Notes: generated by a model not told the origin, from the sequence alone. DNA of 30,543 nucleotides from an uncultured Oscillospiraceae bacterium (GCA_900555435.1 USLH01000006.1:1-30543); one strand, 5' to 3'; shown: positions 1 to 7,897, counted from the stretch's first letter. A program made the numbers and translations.

Positions 1-1
1 G

Positions 2-31
2 AAAAAACCCGTTCCCTTGGGAACGGGTTTT
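2..31 (-). terminator. Intrinsic terminator of the ribosomal operon
   Basis: A 13-bp inverted repeat (arms 4-16 and 19-31, core CCCGTTCCC/GGGAACGGG) reads on the minus strand as a tight hairpin followed by a T-run (A2-A7 on the plus strand). It lies 12 nt past the rplQ stop codon and is the only strong terminator found between rpsJ and rplQ, so it should end the whole S10-spc-alpha transcript. Confidence 0.93.
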
Positions 32-42
32 GAAGCGCGGAA

Positions 43-393
43 TTACACCAGCTGGATGATAGCCATTTCGGCTGCATCGCCCTTACGGGGGCCCATGCGC
101 ACGATCCGGGTGTAGCCGCCGTTCTTGTCGGCGTACTTCGGTGCGATTTCGTCAAACAGTTTCTTGGACACGCCCTCTTTCGTGACGTAGCCGAAAACCT
201 GGCGCTTCGCATGAAGCGTGTTTTCCTTGCCGAGAGTAATCATCTTCTCGGTCATCGCACGGACTTCCTTTGCCCGGGTGACAGTGGTCTCGATCTTGCC
301 GTTCTCCAGCAGGAAGGTTACCATTGCCCGGAGCATTGCGTTTCTATGGTCAGAGGTTCTTCCCAGTTTTCTGCTGCCTGGCATGAATTTCAC
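43..393 (-). CDS. rplQ: 50S ribosomal protein L17
   Basis: L17 is a component of the large ribosomal subunit that lies near the peptide exit tunnel. The 116-residue product opens with the conserved block PGSRKLGRTSDHR (residues 5-17) and continues with the family pattern MLRAMVTFLLENGKIETTVTRAKEV and a GGYTRI segment near residue 93. Length matches bacterial L17. It is the last gene of the operon, 12 nt after rpoA, and is followed directly by a strong terminator; rpoA-rplQ is the standard end of the alpha section. Nothing unusual is seen. Confidence 0.97.
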   Translation of the reverse strand: MKFMPGSRKLGRTSDHRNAMLRAMVTFLLENGKIETTVTRAKEVRAMTEKMITLGKENTLHAKRQVFGYVTKEGVSKKLFDEIAPKYADKNGGYTRIVRMGPRKGDAAEMAIIQLV

Positions 394-405
394 TCCTTAC
401 CTTGT

Positions 406-1356
406 TTATTCGTCATCGTGGGTGAGGCTGAAGCCCAGAGCGTTGAGCTTCGCCATGACCTCTTCCAGCGACTTTCTTCCGAGGTTGCGGACTTTCATCA
501 TCTCTTCCTCGGACTTGTTAATCAGATCTTCTACCGTGTTGATCCCGGCGCGTTTCAAACAGTTAAAGGACCGAACAGACAAGTCAAGCTCCTCAATGGT
601 CATCTCCAGGACTTTTTCTTTGCCCTTGTCGTCTTTTTCAACCATAATATCGGTCGCATATACCTCATCCGACAAATCTACGAAGAGATTAAGATGCTCG
701 GTGAGAACCTTGGCTCCGAGAGATACAGCTTCCTTAGCCGAAATTGTTCCGTCTGTCCACACTTCGATCGTGAGCTTGTCATAGTCGGTTATCTGTCCGA
801 CGCGGGTGTTTTCAACGGTGTAGTTCACCTTCAGCACGGGGGTATAAATACTGTCAACGGGAATCGCTCCGATGACATTTTGGATCTTCTGCTTGTTGCG
901 CTCGCTGGGGACGTATCCGCGTCCCTTGTCGATCACAATCTCCATGTACAGCTTTGCGCCCGGTCCCAGAGTGGCGATGTGCATACCCGGGTCCAGGATC
1001 TCCACCTCGGAGTCCACCTTGATGTCGCCGGCGGTGACTTCACACTCGCCTTCCGCTTCAATGTGGATAGTCTTCGGGGCGTCGCCGTGGATCTTCGCAA
1101 TAAGTCCCTTCATGTTCAGGACGATTTCGGTAACGTCTTCTTTGACACCCGGTACCGTAGAAAACTCATGTTGAACCCCATCGATCTTAATCGATGTCAC
1201 TGCTACACCGGGAAGCGAAGAGAGAAGCACCCGCCGCAGGCTGTTGCCCAGGGTCGTGCCGTAGCCGCGCTCAAGAGGCTCCAATACAAATCTTCCGTAC
1301 GTTCCGTCCGACTTAATCTCAGCCGTCTCAATTACTGGCTTTTCAATCTCTATCAT
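406..1356 (-). CDS. rpoA: DNA-directed RNA polymerase subunit alpha
   Basis: The alpha subunit dimerises to nucleate RNA polymerase assembly, and its C-terminal domain contacts UP elements and activators. The 316-residue product shows an N-terminal domain (about 1-230, with RFVLEPLERGYGTTLGNSLRRVLLSS split around residues 22-47), an acidic/lysine linker, and a C-terminal helix-hairpin-helix domain from about 250 (LDLSVRSFNCLKRAGI, then VRNLGRKSLEEV). The start is supported by AGGAGGG six bases upstream. It is preceded by an unusually long 174-nt spacer after rpsD that contains hairpins, one just before the ribosome binding site, which may affect its translation. Confidence 0.98.
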   Translation of the reverse strand: MIEIEKPVIETAEIKSDGTYGRFVLEPLERGYGTTLGNSLRRVLLSSLPGVAVTSIKIDGVQHEFSTVPGVKEDVTEIVLNMKGLIAKIHGDAPKTIHIEAEGECEVTAGDIKVDSEVEILDPGMHIATLGPGAKLYMEIVIDKGRGYVPSERNKQKIQNVIGAIPVDSIYTPVLKVNYTVENTRVGQITDYDKLTIEVWTDGTISAKEAVSLGAKVLTEHLNLFVDLSDEVYATDIMVEKDDKGKEKVLEMTIEELDLSVRSFNCLKRAGINTVEDLINKSEEEMMKVRNLGRKSLEEVMAKLNALGFSLTHDDE

Positions 1357-1530
1357 TCAATACCCTCCTATCGCCAGCCAGAAGCTGGCTGCGCAGTTTC
1401 GTGATCCCCGTCCGCCCAAAAATTTGGAGGACAAGGCCGCAACATGATGATTGCGTACCCTTGCCGAATTGAAGGCCCGTCTTGCAGGGGCGAATGTCCG
1501 CACCCGGATCCGGGCCGCCCAAATAACGGA
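1357..1530 (-). other. Structured rpsD-rpoA spacer (no gene)
   Basis: This 174-nt gap has no supportable ORF. On the minus strand it contains several hairpins: an 8-bp CCAAATAA/TTATTTGG stem overlapping the rpsD stop codon (1519-1538), the 12-bp palindrome CCCGGATCCGGG (1503-1514), CGCAA/TTGCG (1438-1455), CCAAA/TTTGG (1416-1427), and CAGCCAG/CTGGCTG (1375-1391) ending a few bases before the rpoA ribosome binding site. None has a following T-run, so they are not obvious terminators. A role in mRNA processing or rpoA translation control is inference only. Confidence 0.5.
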
Positions 1531-2145
1531 TTATTTGGAGTACAACTCGACGATCAGGTGTTCCTCGACATCGTAATCGATATCGTCTCTCTGGGGCATT
1601 GCAACAACTTTGCCTTTGAGATTGTCTTTATCGCGATCCAGCCATTTGGGGGTAATTGCAAATGCGTCGTCTTCTTTCAGCTTCTTGAAGTAGCTGTTGC
1701 CAGCGCTCTTCTCGGAAACTGCGATCACGTCGCCGGGCTTCACAAGGTAAGAAGCGATGTCTACACGCTTGCCGTTCACGGTGTAGTGGCCGTGGGTAAC
1801 CATCTGACGGGCGGAACGACGGGTGGTCGCAAAGCCCAGACGGAACACAACGTTATCCAGGCGGCGCTCGATGGTGGTCAGCAGGACTTCACCGGTGATG
1901 CCTTCAGAAGTAACGGCCTTCTCGTAGTACATACGGAACTGCTTCTCAAGGATGCCGTAGATGAATTTGACTTTCTGCTTCTCGTTGAGCTGCATTGCAT
2001 ACTCGCTCTTTTTATTTCTCTTCTGCGCATTGGGGTTTCTCTTCGTGGAGTTGGTCTTGGAAGAGTTTGCGGAGTAACCCATAACAGCGGGAGAAATACC
2101 CAGCGTTCTGCAGTGCTTCACGATAGGATCCATATTCTTAGCCAT
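1531..2145 (-). CDS. rpsD: 30S ribosomal protein S4
   Basis: S4 binds 16S rRNA early in 30S assembly and helps set decoding accuracy. The 204-residue product has the S4 N-terminal domain followed by the S4 RNA-binding domain (RRLDNVVFRLGFATTRRSARQ starting near residue 94, then VTHGHYTVNGKRVDI). Only a single cysteine (C12) is present in the N-terminus, so this is the zinc-independent form. In this genome rpsD sits between rpsK and rpoA, as in many Clostridia, whereas in Bacillus subtilis it is elsewhere. The start is preceded by AGGAGGAAATG-type spacing (AAGGAGG). Confidence 0.97.
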   Translation of the reverse strand: MAKNMDPIVKHCRTLGISPAVMGYSANSSKTNSTKRNPNAQKRNKKSEYAMQLNEKQKVKFIYGILEKQFRMYYEKAVTSEGITGEVLLTTIERRLDNVVFRLGFATTRRSARQMVTHGHYTVNGKRVDIASYLVKPGDVIAVSEKSAGNSYFKKLKEDDAFAITPKWLDRDKDNLKGKVVAMPQRDDIDYDVEEHLIVELYSK

Positions 2146-2167
2146 GAATCATTTCCTCCTTCACTGA

Positions 2168-2572
2168 TTATACGCGGCGTCTCTTGGGGGGACGGCAGCC
2201 GTTATGAGGAATGGGGGTCACGTCCTTGATCATCTTGACCTCCAGGCCGCAAGCCTGCAGGGCACGGATGGCAGCCTCACGACCGGAGCCGGGGCCCTTG
2301 ACGAAAACCTCAACGCTCTTCAGGCCGTGCTCTTTTGCGGCGGTAGCAGCCTTCTCGGCGGCAGTCTGTGCAGCAAAAGGAGTGGATTTCTTGGAGCCCC
2401 GGAAGCCCATTTCGCCTGCGGAAGCCCAGGAAATTGCGTTTCCCTGCGTATCGGTGATGGTAACGATGGTGTTGTTGAAGGTGGACTGAATATGAACGGC
2501 TCCACGCTCGATGTTCTTGCGTTCACGGCGTTTGCGGACGACCGCTTTCTTGACAGTATTAGCCTTGGCCAT
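2168..2572 (-). CDS. rpsK: 30S ribosomal protein S11
   Basis: S11 forms part of the 30S platform near the E-site and the anti-Shine-Dalgarno region. The 134-residue product has family hallmarks: GAVHIQSTFNNTIVTITD (about residues 24-41), GFRGSKKSTPFAAQ, a GPGSGREAAIRAL block and the C-terminal DVTPIPHNGCRPPKRRRV. It lies between rpsM (15 nt upstream) and rpsD (22 nt downstream). Length is slightly above the usual 129-131 residues because of a lysine/arginine-rich N-terminal tail. No anomaly. Confidence 0.97.
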   Translation of the reverse strand: MAKANTVKKAVVRKRRERKNIERGAVHIQSTFNNTIVTITDTQGNAISWASAGEMGFRGSKKSTPFAAQTAAEKAATAAKEHGLKSVEVFVKGPGSGREAAIRALQACGLEVKMIKDVTPIPHNGCRPPKRRRV

Positions 2573-2587
2573 TTTTCAAATCCCTCC

Positions 2588-2956
2588 TTATTTCTTCTTG
2601 TTAGCGATGGTCTTCTTCGGGCCTTTGCGGGTACGGGCATTGGTCTTGGTCCGCTGTCCTCTGACAGGCAGGCCCTTGCGATGCCGGACGCCACGATAGC
2701 AGCCGATCTCAACCAGGCGCTTGATGTTCAAGGCGACGTTTCTTCTCAGGTCGCCCTCAACGGTATAATGCTTGTCGATATATTCACGGAGTTTGGTTGC
2801 GTCGTCCTCAGAGAGGTCCTTCACCCGGATATCCGGGTCAACGCCGGTCGCCGCAAGGATGTCCTTTGCGGACTTCTGGCCGATTCCGTAAACATAGGTC
2901 AGACCGATCTCGATTCGTTTTTCGCGGGGCAGGTCTACACCAGCGATACGAGCCAT
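2588..2956 (-). CDS. rpsM: 30S ribosomal protein S13
   Basis: S13 sits in the 30S head and contacts the P-site tRNA and L5 across the subunit bridge. The 122-residue product begins MARIAGVDLPREKRIEIGLTY, contains the YGIG motif and a helix-two-turn-helix region, and ends in the basic tail RKGLPVRGQRTKTNARTRKG followed by a lysine-rich end. It is the first gene of the classic alpha section. The start has GGAGGTG upstream. A 72-nt spacer separates it from rpmJ, with no clear regulatory structure. Confidence 0.97.
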   Translation of the reverse strand: MARIAGVDLPREKRIEIGLTYVYGIGQKSAKDILAATGVDPDIRVKDLSEDDATKLREYIDKHYTVEGDLRRNVALNIKRLVEIGCYRGVRHRKGLPVRGQRTKTNARTRKGPKKTIANKKK

Positions 2957-3028
2957 TAACTTGCACCTCCAATACGAAACCTGACGGCTTCGCTGTGTTT
3001 AAGTGTGTGAGAGTGAACGTCGGGCGTC

Positions 3029-3142
3029 TCAGCCCTGACGCTGTTTGTGCTTGGGGTTGTCACAGATGACCATGACTTTCCCTTTGCGCTTGATCACTTT
3101 GCACTTTTCGCAGATGGGCTTAACAGAAGGTCTTACTTTCAC
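3029..3142 (-). CDS. rpmJ: 50S ribosomal protein L36 (zinc-ribbon type)
   Basis: This short gene reads GTG to TGA and encodes 37 residues starting MKVRPSVKPICEKC. It has the zinc-ribbon ligands of L36: C11, C14, C27 and H32 (pattern CEKC then CDNPKHKQRQG at the end). The GTG start is supported by GGAGGG upstream and by the conserved MKVRPSVK N-terminus. It lies in the usual infA-rpmJ-rpsM order. Zinc-binding L36 is the form often replaced by a cysteine-free paralogue under zinc starvation; no such paralogue is in this window. Confidence 0.96.
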   Translation of the reverse strand: MKVRPSVKPICEKCKVIKRKGKVMVICDNPKHKQRQG

Positions 3143-3177
3143 GTGGTTTCCCTCCTTGTATGTGGGTGAACAGTCGA

Positions 3178-3396
3178 CTATTTGGAACGCCAGGTAATGC
3201 GCCCTTTCGTCAGATCATAAGGCGACATTTCCACGGTCACCTTATCGCCGGGAAGAATCCGGATGAAGTTCATCCGCAGCTTCCCTGAAATATGCGCCAG
3301 AATGGTATGACCATTCGGAAGCTCTACCTTAAATGTTGCGTTCGGCAGCGAATCTACCACAACGCCCTCAATTTCGATCACATCGTCTTTGGACAA
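3178..3396 (-). CDS. infA: Translation initiation factor IF-1
   Basis: IF-1 binds the ribosomal A-site during initiation and cooperates with IF-2 and IF-3. The 72-residue product is a single S1-type OB fold with all family blocks: KDDVIEIEGVV, PNATFKVELPNGH, GKLRMNFIRILPGDKV, MSPYDLTKGRITWR. The length equals the family standard. Its start overlaps the end of the upstream KOW gene by 19 nt, so translation of the two is probably coupled. Confidence 0.97.
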   Translation of the reverse strand: MSKDDVIEIEGVVVDSLPNATFKVELPNGHTILAHISGKLRMNFIRILPGDKVTVEMSPYDLTKGRITWRSK

Positions 3397-3644
3397 GAGT
3401 TTCCCTCCTCTTCAGATACTGCACGCAAGGCTGCTTTCAATTGTTTGTTCGTCTTTACTCGTTCCGGATCCAGAACCGTTCCCGTCACACGAAGGTGACG
3501 GAGGTTCTTCTTTTTGGGCTTTTCCACCAGTCTTGACCGCCCGTTTGCCAGATATGCAAACCGGCCGTCGCATCCGACCACTGCGAAAAGGCCCTCATCG
3601 CGGCCCCGGAGGCTTTGTACCACCGTTCCCGTCTTCAGTTCCAT
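3378..3644 (-). CDS. KOW-domain RNA-binding protein (L14e-like)
   Basis: The 88-residue product starts with a KOW-like segment (GTVVQSLRGRDEGLFAVVG, about residues 6-24) followed by a basic region (EKPKKKNLRHLRVTGTVL). Small KOW proteins resembling archaeal/eukaryotic L14e occupy this position between map and infA in many Clostridia, and an RNA- or ribosome-binding role is assumed but not established. The start has AAGGAGGAACA directly upstream. It follows map by 9 nt and overlaps infA by 19 nt, so it belongs to the operon. The C-terminal 30 residues are less conserved-looking. Confidence 0.85.
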   Translation of the reverse strand: MELKTGTVVQSLRGRDEGLFAVVGCDGRFAYLANGRSRLVEKPKKKNLRHLRVTGTVLDPERVKTNKQLKAALRAVSEEEGNSCPKTM

Positions 3645-3653
3645 TGTTCCTCC

Positions 3654-4400
3654 TTAACGGCGGGTCAGAATGACCGGACCGTCTTTGGTGATGGCAATGG
3701 TGTGCTCGAAGTGGGCTGCCGCTTTCCCGGATTTGGTCCGGGTCGTCCATTTGTCCGGATCAATGGTCACATCGTCGCCTTCCAGAGTGATCATCGGCTC
3801 GATGGCGATGGTCATTCCTTCGGCAAGGCGGGGGCCTCTTCCCGGACGCCCGAAGTTCGGGACTTCCGGATCCTCGTGAAGCTCTCTGCCCACGCCGTGA
3901 CCGACAAATTGCCGGACGATTCCGTAGCCGTAAGGCGTAACGCAGGACTGTACCGCATAAGAGATGTCACCGATTCGGTTTCCCACCACGGCGGCCTCGA
4001 TTCCCTTATAGAGGCTTTCTTTTGTTACCCGAAGCAATTCTGCAACATCCGCAGGAATCTCCCCCACCGCAAAGGTGTAGGCGTTGTCCCCGTGGTACCC
4101 GTCAATCATGGCCCCAACATCCACGCTGACGATATCCCCCGGCTGCAGCCGGTATCCGGAAGGAATGCCATGGATCACCACATCGTTGACCGAAATGCAG
4201 GCCGACGCCGGGAACCCATAAAGCCCCAGGAAGGAAGGTTTCGCACCGCATTTCACGATATAATCGTGCATGGCACGGTCGATCTCCTTCGTTGTTACGC
4301 CGGGTTTGATCATTTCCTCGGCGACGTTCAAGGCGTCGGCCGAGATCCGGCAGGCTTTTACCATTTGCTCCAGTTCGGAATGAGTTTTCAAAACGATCAT
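3654..4400 (-). CDS. map: Methionine aminopeptidase, type I
   Basis: This enzyme removes the initiator methionine from nascent proteins in the cytoplasm. The 248-residue product carries the full dimetal site expected from the family: D94, D105, H168, E201 and E232, with substrate-binding H77 (in VIHGIP) and H175. Motifs include GYHGDNAYTF, GHGVGRELHE and IEPM. It lacks the N-terminal zinc-finger or SH3-binding extension, so it is the short type Ia form. The gene starts 6 nt after adk; adk-map is the standard order downstream of secY. Confidence 0.97.
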   Translation of the reverse strand: MIVLKTHSELEQMVKACRISADALNVAEEMIKPGVTTKEIDRAMHDYIVKCGAKPSFLGLYGFPASACISVNDVVIHGIPSGYRLQPGDIVSVDVGAMIDGYHGDNAYTFAVGEIPADVAELLRVTKESLYKGIEAAVVGNRIGDISYAVQSCVTPYGYGIVRQFVGHGVGRELHEDPEVPNFGRPGRGPRLAEGMTIAIEPMITLEGDDVTIDPDKWTTRTKSGKAAAHFEHTIAITKDGPVILTRR

Positions 4401-4406
4401 GAAAGT

Positions 4407-5045
4407 TTACGCCTCCGCATTCACAGCCTTGAGAGTCAGCGCCGTCGTATCGGCGACTTCCTCCTGTCCTTCCACTACAAACAGCTTGCCTGTAGCGTAG
4501 TAGTAATCCTTCAAGGGCTCTGTCTGCTCATGGTATACGCGCAAACGCTCTTTTATTGTATCGGGATGGTCGTCTTTGCGCTGAACGGTCTTTCCTCCGC
4601 AAGCGTCGCACACGCCCGGCTCTTTACTGGGCTTGTAGTCGACGTGGTAGGAAGCTCCGCAGCTCTCGCAGACCCGTCTTCCCGACAGGCGCGCCATAAT
4701 TTTCTCGTCCGGGACTTCGATGTCGATGACCCGGTCGATGGCGACCTTCATTTCATCCAGCGCCCGAGCCTGAGGCACCGTGCGGGGGAATCCGTCCAGG
4801 ATGAAACCGTTTTTGCAGTCATCCCGGCTGATTCGATCCCGCAGGATGTTGATGACGATCTCGTCCGGGACCAGCTTTCCGCCATCCATGTACGATTTCG
4901 CCTCCAGGCCAAGAGCCGTCTGATTTTTGATTGCTTCACGCAGGATATTTCCCGTAGAAATGGCCGGGATGTGAAGGGTGTTGCAGATGACTTCCGCCTG
5001 CGTGCCCTTCCCTGCACCGGGTGCTCCCAGAAGAATAAGATTCAT
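4407..5045 (-). CDS. adk: Adenylate kinase (zinc-lid form)
   Basis: Adenylate kinase interconverts ATP + AMP and two ADP. The 212-residue product has the P-loop GAPGAGKGT (residues 7-15), the AMP-binding region STGNILREAI, the DGFPRT motif (about 84-89) and a long LID domain with four cysteines C126, C129, C146 and C149. This C-x2-C-x16-C-x2-C arrangement is the structural zinc site found in Gram-positive adenylate kinases. It lies between secY (24-nt gap) and map. Confidence 0.97.
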   Translation of the reverse strand: MNLILLGAPGAGKGTQAEVICNTLHIPAISTGNILREAIKNQTALGLEAKSYMDGGKLVPDEIVINILRDRISRDDCKNGFILDGFPRTVPQARALDEMKVAIDRVIDIEVPDEKIMARLSGRRVCESCGASYHVDYKPSKEPGVCDACGGKTVQRKDDHPDTIKERLRVYHEQTEPLKDYYYATGKLFVVEGQEEVADTTALTLKAVNAEA

Positions 5046-5069
5046 AAATCAGTACCCTCCTTCAAGCGA

Positions 5070-6365
5070 TTACTCCAGAAAACCTTTGTGATGCCGCATC
5101 ATCATCTGGGATTCCATCTGACGCATGGTCTCCAGAGCGACGCCAACGATGATCAGGATGGAAGTACCGCCCAGAGAAACGTTGGCCTTCGTGATCGCAG
5201 AGAAAACGATGGGGAATACGGCGATGATGCCAAGGAATATGGCGCCCACCAGCGTGACCTTGGAAATGACCCGGGCGATGAAGTCCGAGGTCGGCTTTCC
5301 GGGGCGGATGCCGGGGATTGCGCCGTTATTCTTGCGAAGATTGTTTGCGATCTCGACGGGATTGTACTGGATCGCAACATAGAAGTAGTTGAACGCCACG
5401 ATCAGAAGCAGGTACAGCACTGCATACACCCAGCTGTTGGTCTGGAATAGCTTGAAGAACTTATCCCAGAAGCCGCCCTCCTTGACGTTCGCAAAAGAAC
5501 CGATCATGTTCGGGATCGAGAGGAAGGACATGGCGAAGATGATGGGCATAACGCCGGTCATGTTGACCTTGATCGGAATGTGGCTGTTCTGGCCGCCGTA
5601 CATCTTCCGGCCGACCACACGCTTCGCATAAGAAACGGGGATCCGGCGCTCTGCATCGGTCATGAAGACAATGAATGCGATCATGGCGATGAAGACCAGA
5701 ACGATGAAGGGAACCAGGAAGTAATACATAGGGTTGCTGGAACCCAACTGCCACCATGCAGCCAGCTGCATGAAAGCCGCAGGACCCCGGGAAAGGATAC
5801 CGGCGAACAGGATAATGGAAATACCGTTGCCAACGCCTTTTTCCGTGATCCGATCGCCCAGCCAGACGACCACTGCGGTACCGGCTGTGAAGACCGCCAC
5901 GATCACGATGGCCGCAAACACACCGGAGAAGCCGGTGGTGTACTCCAGAACGCCGTTGGTCCGGCGCATCACGAAGTAGAAACCGATGGCCTGCATAATT
6001 GCCAGGATAAAGGTCGTGTACCGGGTGATCTTCTGGATGGTCTTCTGTCCTTCGGTGCCTTCCTTAGCGAGCCGCTCAAGGGCAGGGATCGCTACGGTCA
6101 GCAGCTGAATGATAATGGAGGAGTTGATGTACGGCGTAATGGACATGGCAAAGATGTTCGCCTGTTCCAAGCCGCCGCCGGTCATGATGTTCAGGTAACT
6201 TAAGAAATCCGCCCCGCCGCTCACCATAGACTTCAGTGCAGTCGGATTGATGAAAGGCGTAGGGATCGCAGAGCCAAGACGGAAAATAAAGATGATAAAG
6301 AGAGTGTACAGGATCTTCTTACGGAGATCCTCCTGTTTGAACGCATTCTTCCAGGTCTCAAACAT
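5070..6365 (-). CDS. secY: Protein translocase subunit SecY
   Basis: SecY is the membrane channel of the Sec translocon, working with SecE, SecG and SecA. The 431-residue product is strongly hydrophobic with about ten membrane segments. Family landmarks are the first segment FRLGSAIPTPFIN, the plug-side region ITPYINSSIIIQLL, GDRITEKGVGNGISIILF, and the cytoplasmic loop VGRKMYGGQNSHIPIKVN, with PGIRPG late in the protein. It begins 1 nt after the rplO stop codon, so its translation is probably coupled to L15. Length is normal. Confidence 0.98.
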   Translation of the reverse strand: MFETWKNAFKQEDLRKKILYTLFIIFIFRLGSAIPTPFINPTALKSMVSGGADFLSYLNIMTGGGLEQANIFAMSITPYINSSIIIQLLTVAIPALERLAKEGTEGQKTIQKITRYTTFILAIMQAIGFYFVMRRTNGVLEYTTGFSGVFAAIVIVAVFTAGTAVVVWLGDRITEKGVGNGISIILFAGILSRGPAAFMQLAAWWQLGSSNPMYYFLVPFIVLVFIAMIAFIVFMTDAERRIPVSYAKRVVGRKMYGGQNSHIPIKVNMTGVMPIIFAMSFLSIPNMIGSFANVKEGGFWDKFFKLFQTNSWVYAVLYLLLIVAFNYFYVAIQYNPVEIANNLRKNNGAIPGIRPGKPTSDFIARVISKVTLVGAIFLGIIAVFPIVFSAITKANVSLGGTSILIIVGVALETMRQMESQMMMRHHKGFLE

Positions 6366-6366
6366 C

Positions 6367-6810
6367 TTACATCACCTCGGCCTTTCCTCCTGCTGCCTCA
6401 ATCTTTTCTTTAGCGGATTGGGAAAAGGCAGCTGCATGAACGGTCAATTTCTTAGAAATCTCACCGTTGCCAAGGATCTTAATGCCATCGCACTGATCGT
6501 TGACCAGACCGGATTCCACCAGAGCCGCCGCATCGACGACTGCGCCGTCTTCAAAAACGTCCAGGTCGCTGACGTTTACAATGGCGTAGTTGGTTGCAAA
6601 ACGGGCATTGTTAAAGCCACGTTTGGGAAGACGCCGATATAAGGGCATCTGTCCACCTTCAAAACCGGGACGAACACCGCCGCCGGAACGTGCATTCTGA
6701 CCTTTATGGCCCTTGCCGGCGGTTTTGCCGTTTCCGGAGCCATGGCCTCTGCCGACACGGAAGTGCTCTTTTTTGGAGCCCTCGGCCGGTGCTAATTCGT
6801 GCAGTTTCAT
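6367..6810 (-). CDS. rplO: 50S ribosomal protein L15
   Basis: L15 is a late-assembling 23S rRNA-binding protein. The 147-residue product begins MKLHELAPAEGSKKEHFRVG and has the glycine-rich RGHGSGNGKTAGKGHKGQ region and the GFEGGQMPLYRRLPKRGF block, all family hallmarks. It ends with the alanine-rich C-terminal domain including AAGGKAEV. It sits 19 nt after rpmD and one base before secY, the usual spc-operon order. Confidence 0.97.
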   Translation of the reverse strand: MKLHELAPAEGSKKEHFRVGRGHGSGNGKTAGKGHKGQNARSGGGVRPGFEGGQMPLYRRLPKRGFNNARFATNYAIVNVSDLDVFEDGAVVDAAALVESGLVNDQCDGIKILGNGEISKKLTVHAAAFSQSAKEKIEAAGGKAEVM

Positions 6811-6829
6811 GATACTCGCACCTCCTTAC

Positions 6830-7009
6830 TTAGTTTTCGCTAACCTCGACGAGGTGGGAAATTTTAAAGATCTTGCCTCTGGTTGCGTCGTTGTCGGGCT
6901 GAACCGAAACATCGCCGGCTTTTCTGAGGCCCAGAGACTCGGCAACGGCAATCTGGTCTTTCTTTTTACCAGCAAGACCTTTTACCAGCTTCACAGTAAG
7001 ATTTGCCAT
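6830..7009 (-). CDS. rpmD: 50S ribosomal protein L30
   Basis: A 59-residue ORF (ATG to TAA) lies in the gap between rpsE and rplO. It starts MANLTVKLVKGLAGKKKDQI, continues ESLGLRKAGD, and ends KIFKISHLVEVSEN, matching the length and pattern of bacterial L30 (short form without an N-terminal extension). A GGAGG-like site precedes the start, and the gene is 12 nt after rpsE. The rpsE-rpmD-rplO order is standard for spc operons, which supports the call strongly. Confidence 0.96.
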   Translation of the reverse strand: MANLTVKLVKGLAGKKKDQIAVAESLGLRKAGDVSVQPDNDATRGKIFKISHLVEVSEN

Positions 7010-7021
7010 TTGTCTGCCTCC

Positions 7022-7522
7022 TTAACCAATAATCTCTTCAACGGTCTTGCCCCGGATCGCAGCGACCTCGCTGGCGTTGCGGAGGGACTTCAGTCCGTTG
7101 ATGGTGGCCCGAACCACGTTGCAGGGGTTGTTGGAACGCAGCGCCTTGGTACGGATGTCCTTGATGCCTGCGGTCTCGACCACAGCACGGACAGGGCCGC
7201 CAGCGATAACGCCGGTTCCTTCGGGGGCGGGCTTCAGAAGCACGCGGCCAGCGCCGAATTCGCCGATGACCTCGTGGGGGATGCTGGTGCCTTTCAGAGA
7301 AACTCTGAACAGGTTTTTCTTGGCATCTTCAATGCCTTTACGGATCGCATCAGGAACCTCTCCGGATTTCCCAAGGCCGAAACCGATGATGCCGTTGCCG
7401 TCGCCGACAACGACCAGAGCGGCGAACTTGAAGATCCGGCCGCCTTTGACCGTCTTGGATACACGGTTAATGGTTACGACTCTCTCCTGCAGATCCAGGG
7501 TAGAACCATCTATTCTAGCCAA
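7022..7522 (-). CDS. rpsE: 30S ribosomal protein S5
   Basis: S5 helps translational fidelity and, with S3 and S4, mRNA unwinding. The 166-residue product has the N-terminal S5 dsRNA-binding fold (QERVVTINRVSKTVKGGRIFKFAALVVVGDGNG, in blocks from residue 12) and the C-terminal part with PAPEGTGVIAGGPVRAV and ALRSNNPCNVVRATINGL. It is flanked by rplR (15 nt) and rpmD (12 nt). Nothing abnormal is seen. Confidence 0.97.
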   Translation of the reverse strand: MARIDGSTLDLQERVVTINRVSKTVKGGRIFKFAALVVVGDGNGIIGFGLGKSGEVPDAIRKGIEDAKKNLFRVSLKGTSIPHEVIGEFGAGRVLLKPAPEGTGVIAGGPVRAVVETAGIKDIRTKALRSNNPCNVVRATINGLKSLRNASEVAAIRGKTVEEIIG

Positions 7523-7537
7523 ACGAATACCTCCCTC

Positions 7538-7897
7538 TTAGAACTTGAGGCCGCCCTCGCGCGCCCCATTGGCCAGTTCGGCAACTCTTCCGTGGAAGAT
7601 GTAGCCGCCACGGTCGAAAACGACCTCGGTGATGCCTTTTGCGGCTGCATGCTCGGCGATCTTCTTGCCGACTGCGTATGCGCCTTCTTTATTGCCGCCG
7701 TTTGCTTCAAAGTCCTTTTCCATGGAAGAAGCGGAGGCAAGGGTCACGCCGTTGACGTCATCGATCAGCTGTGCGTAGATGTGCTTCGCAGAGCGGAATA
7801 CATTCAGGCGGGGACGCTCCGGGGTTCCGGAGATCTTGTTACGGACACGGTTGTGCCGTTTCAGACGAGCCTTATTGCTATCCGGCTTTTTGATCAT
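7538..7897 (-). CDS. rplR: 50S ribosomal protein L18
   Basis: L18 binds 5S rRNA together with L5 and helps place it in the central protuberance. The 119-residue product has the basic N-terminus (KKPDSNKARLKRHNRVR), the RPRLNVFRSAKHIYAQLIDD block and the C-terminal FDRGGYIFHGRVAELANGAREGGL, all characteristic. It follows rplF by 22 nt. Length matches the family. Confidence 0.97.
   Translation of the reverse strand: MIKKPDSNKARLKRHNRVRNKISGTPERPRLNVFRSAKHIYAQLIDDVNGVTLASASSMEKDFEANGGNKEGAYAVGKKIAEHAAAKGITEVVFDRGGYIFHGRVAELANGAREGGLKF

Noticed and set aside
211..1404. Plus-strand open frame of 397 codons
   Set aside because: It is the antisense shadow of rplQ and rpoA and has no recognisable domain or ribosome binding site.
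1503..1514. Palindrome CCCGGATCCGGG as an operator
   Set aside because: It is a single short GC-rich palindrome inside a transcribed spacer, with no second copy near a promoter.
3615..5450. Plus-strand open frame of 611 codons
   Set aside because: It is entirely antisense to map, adk and secY, all of which are clear genes. Long antisense frames are expected in GC-rich coding sequence.
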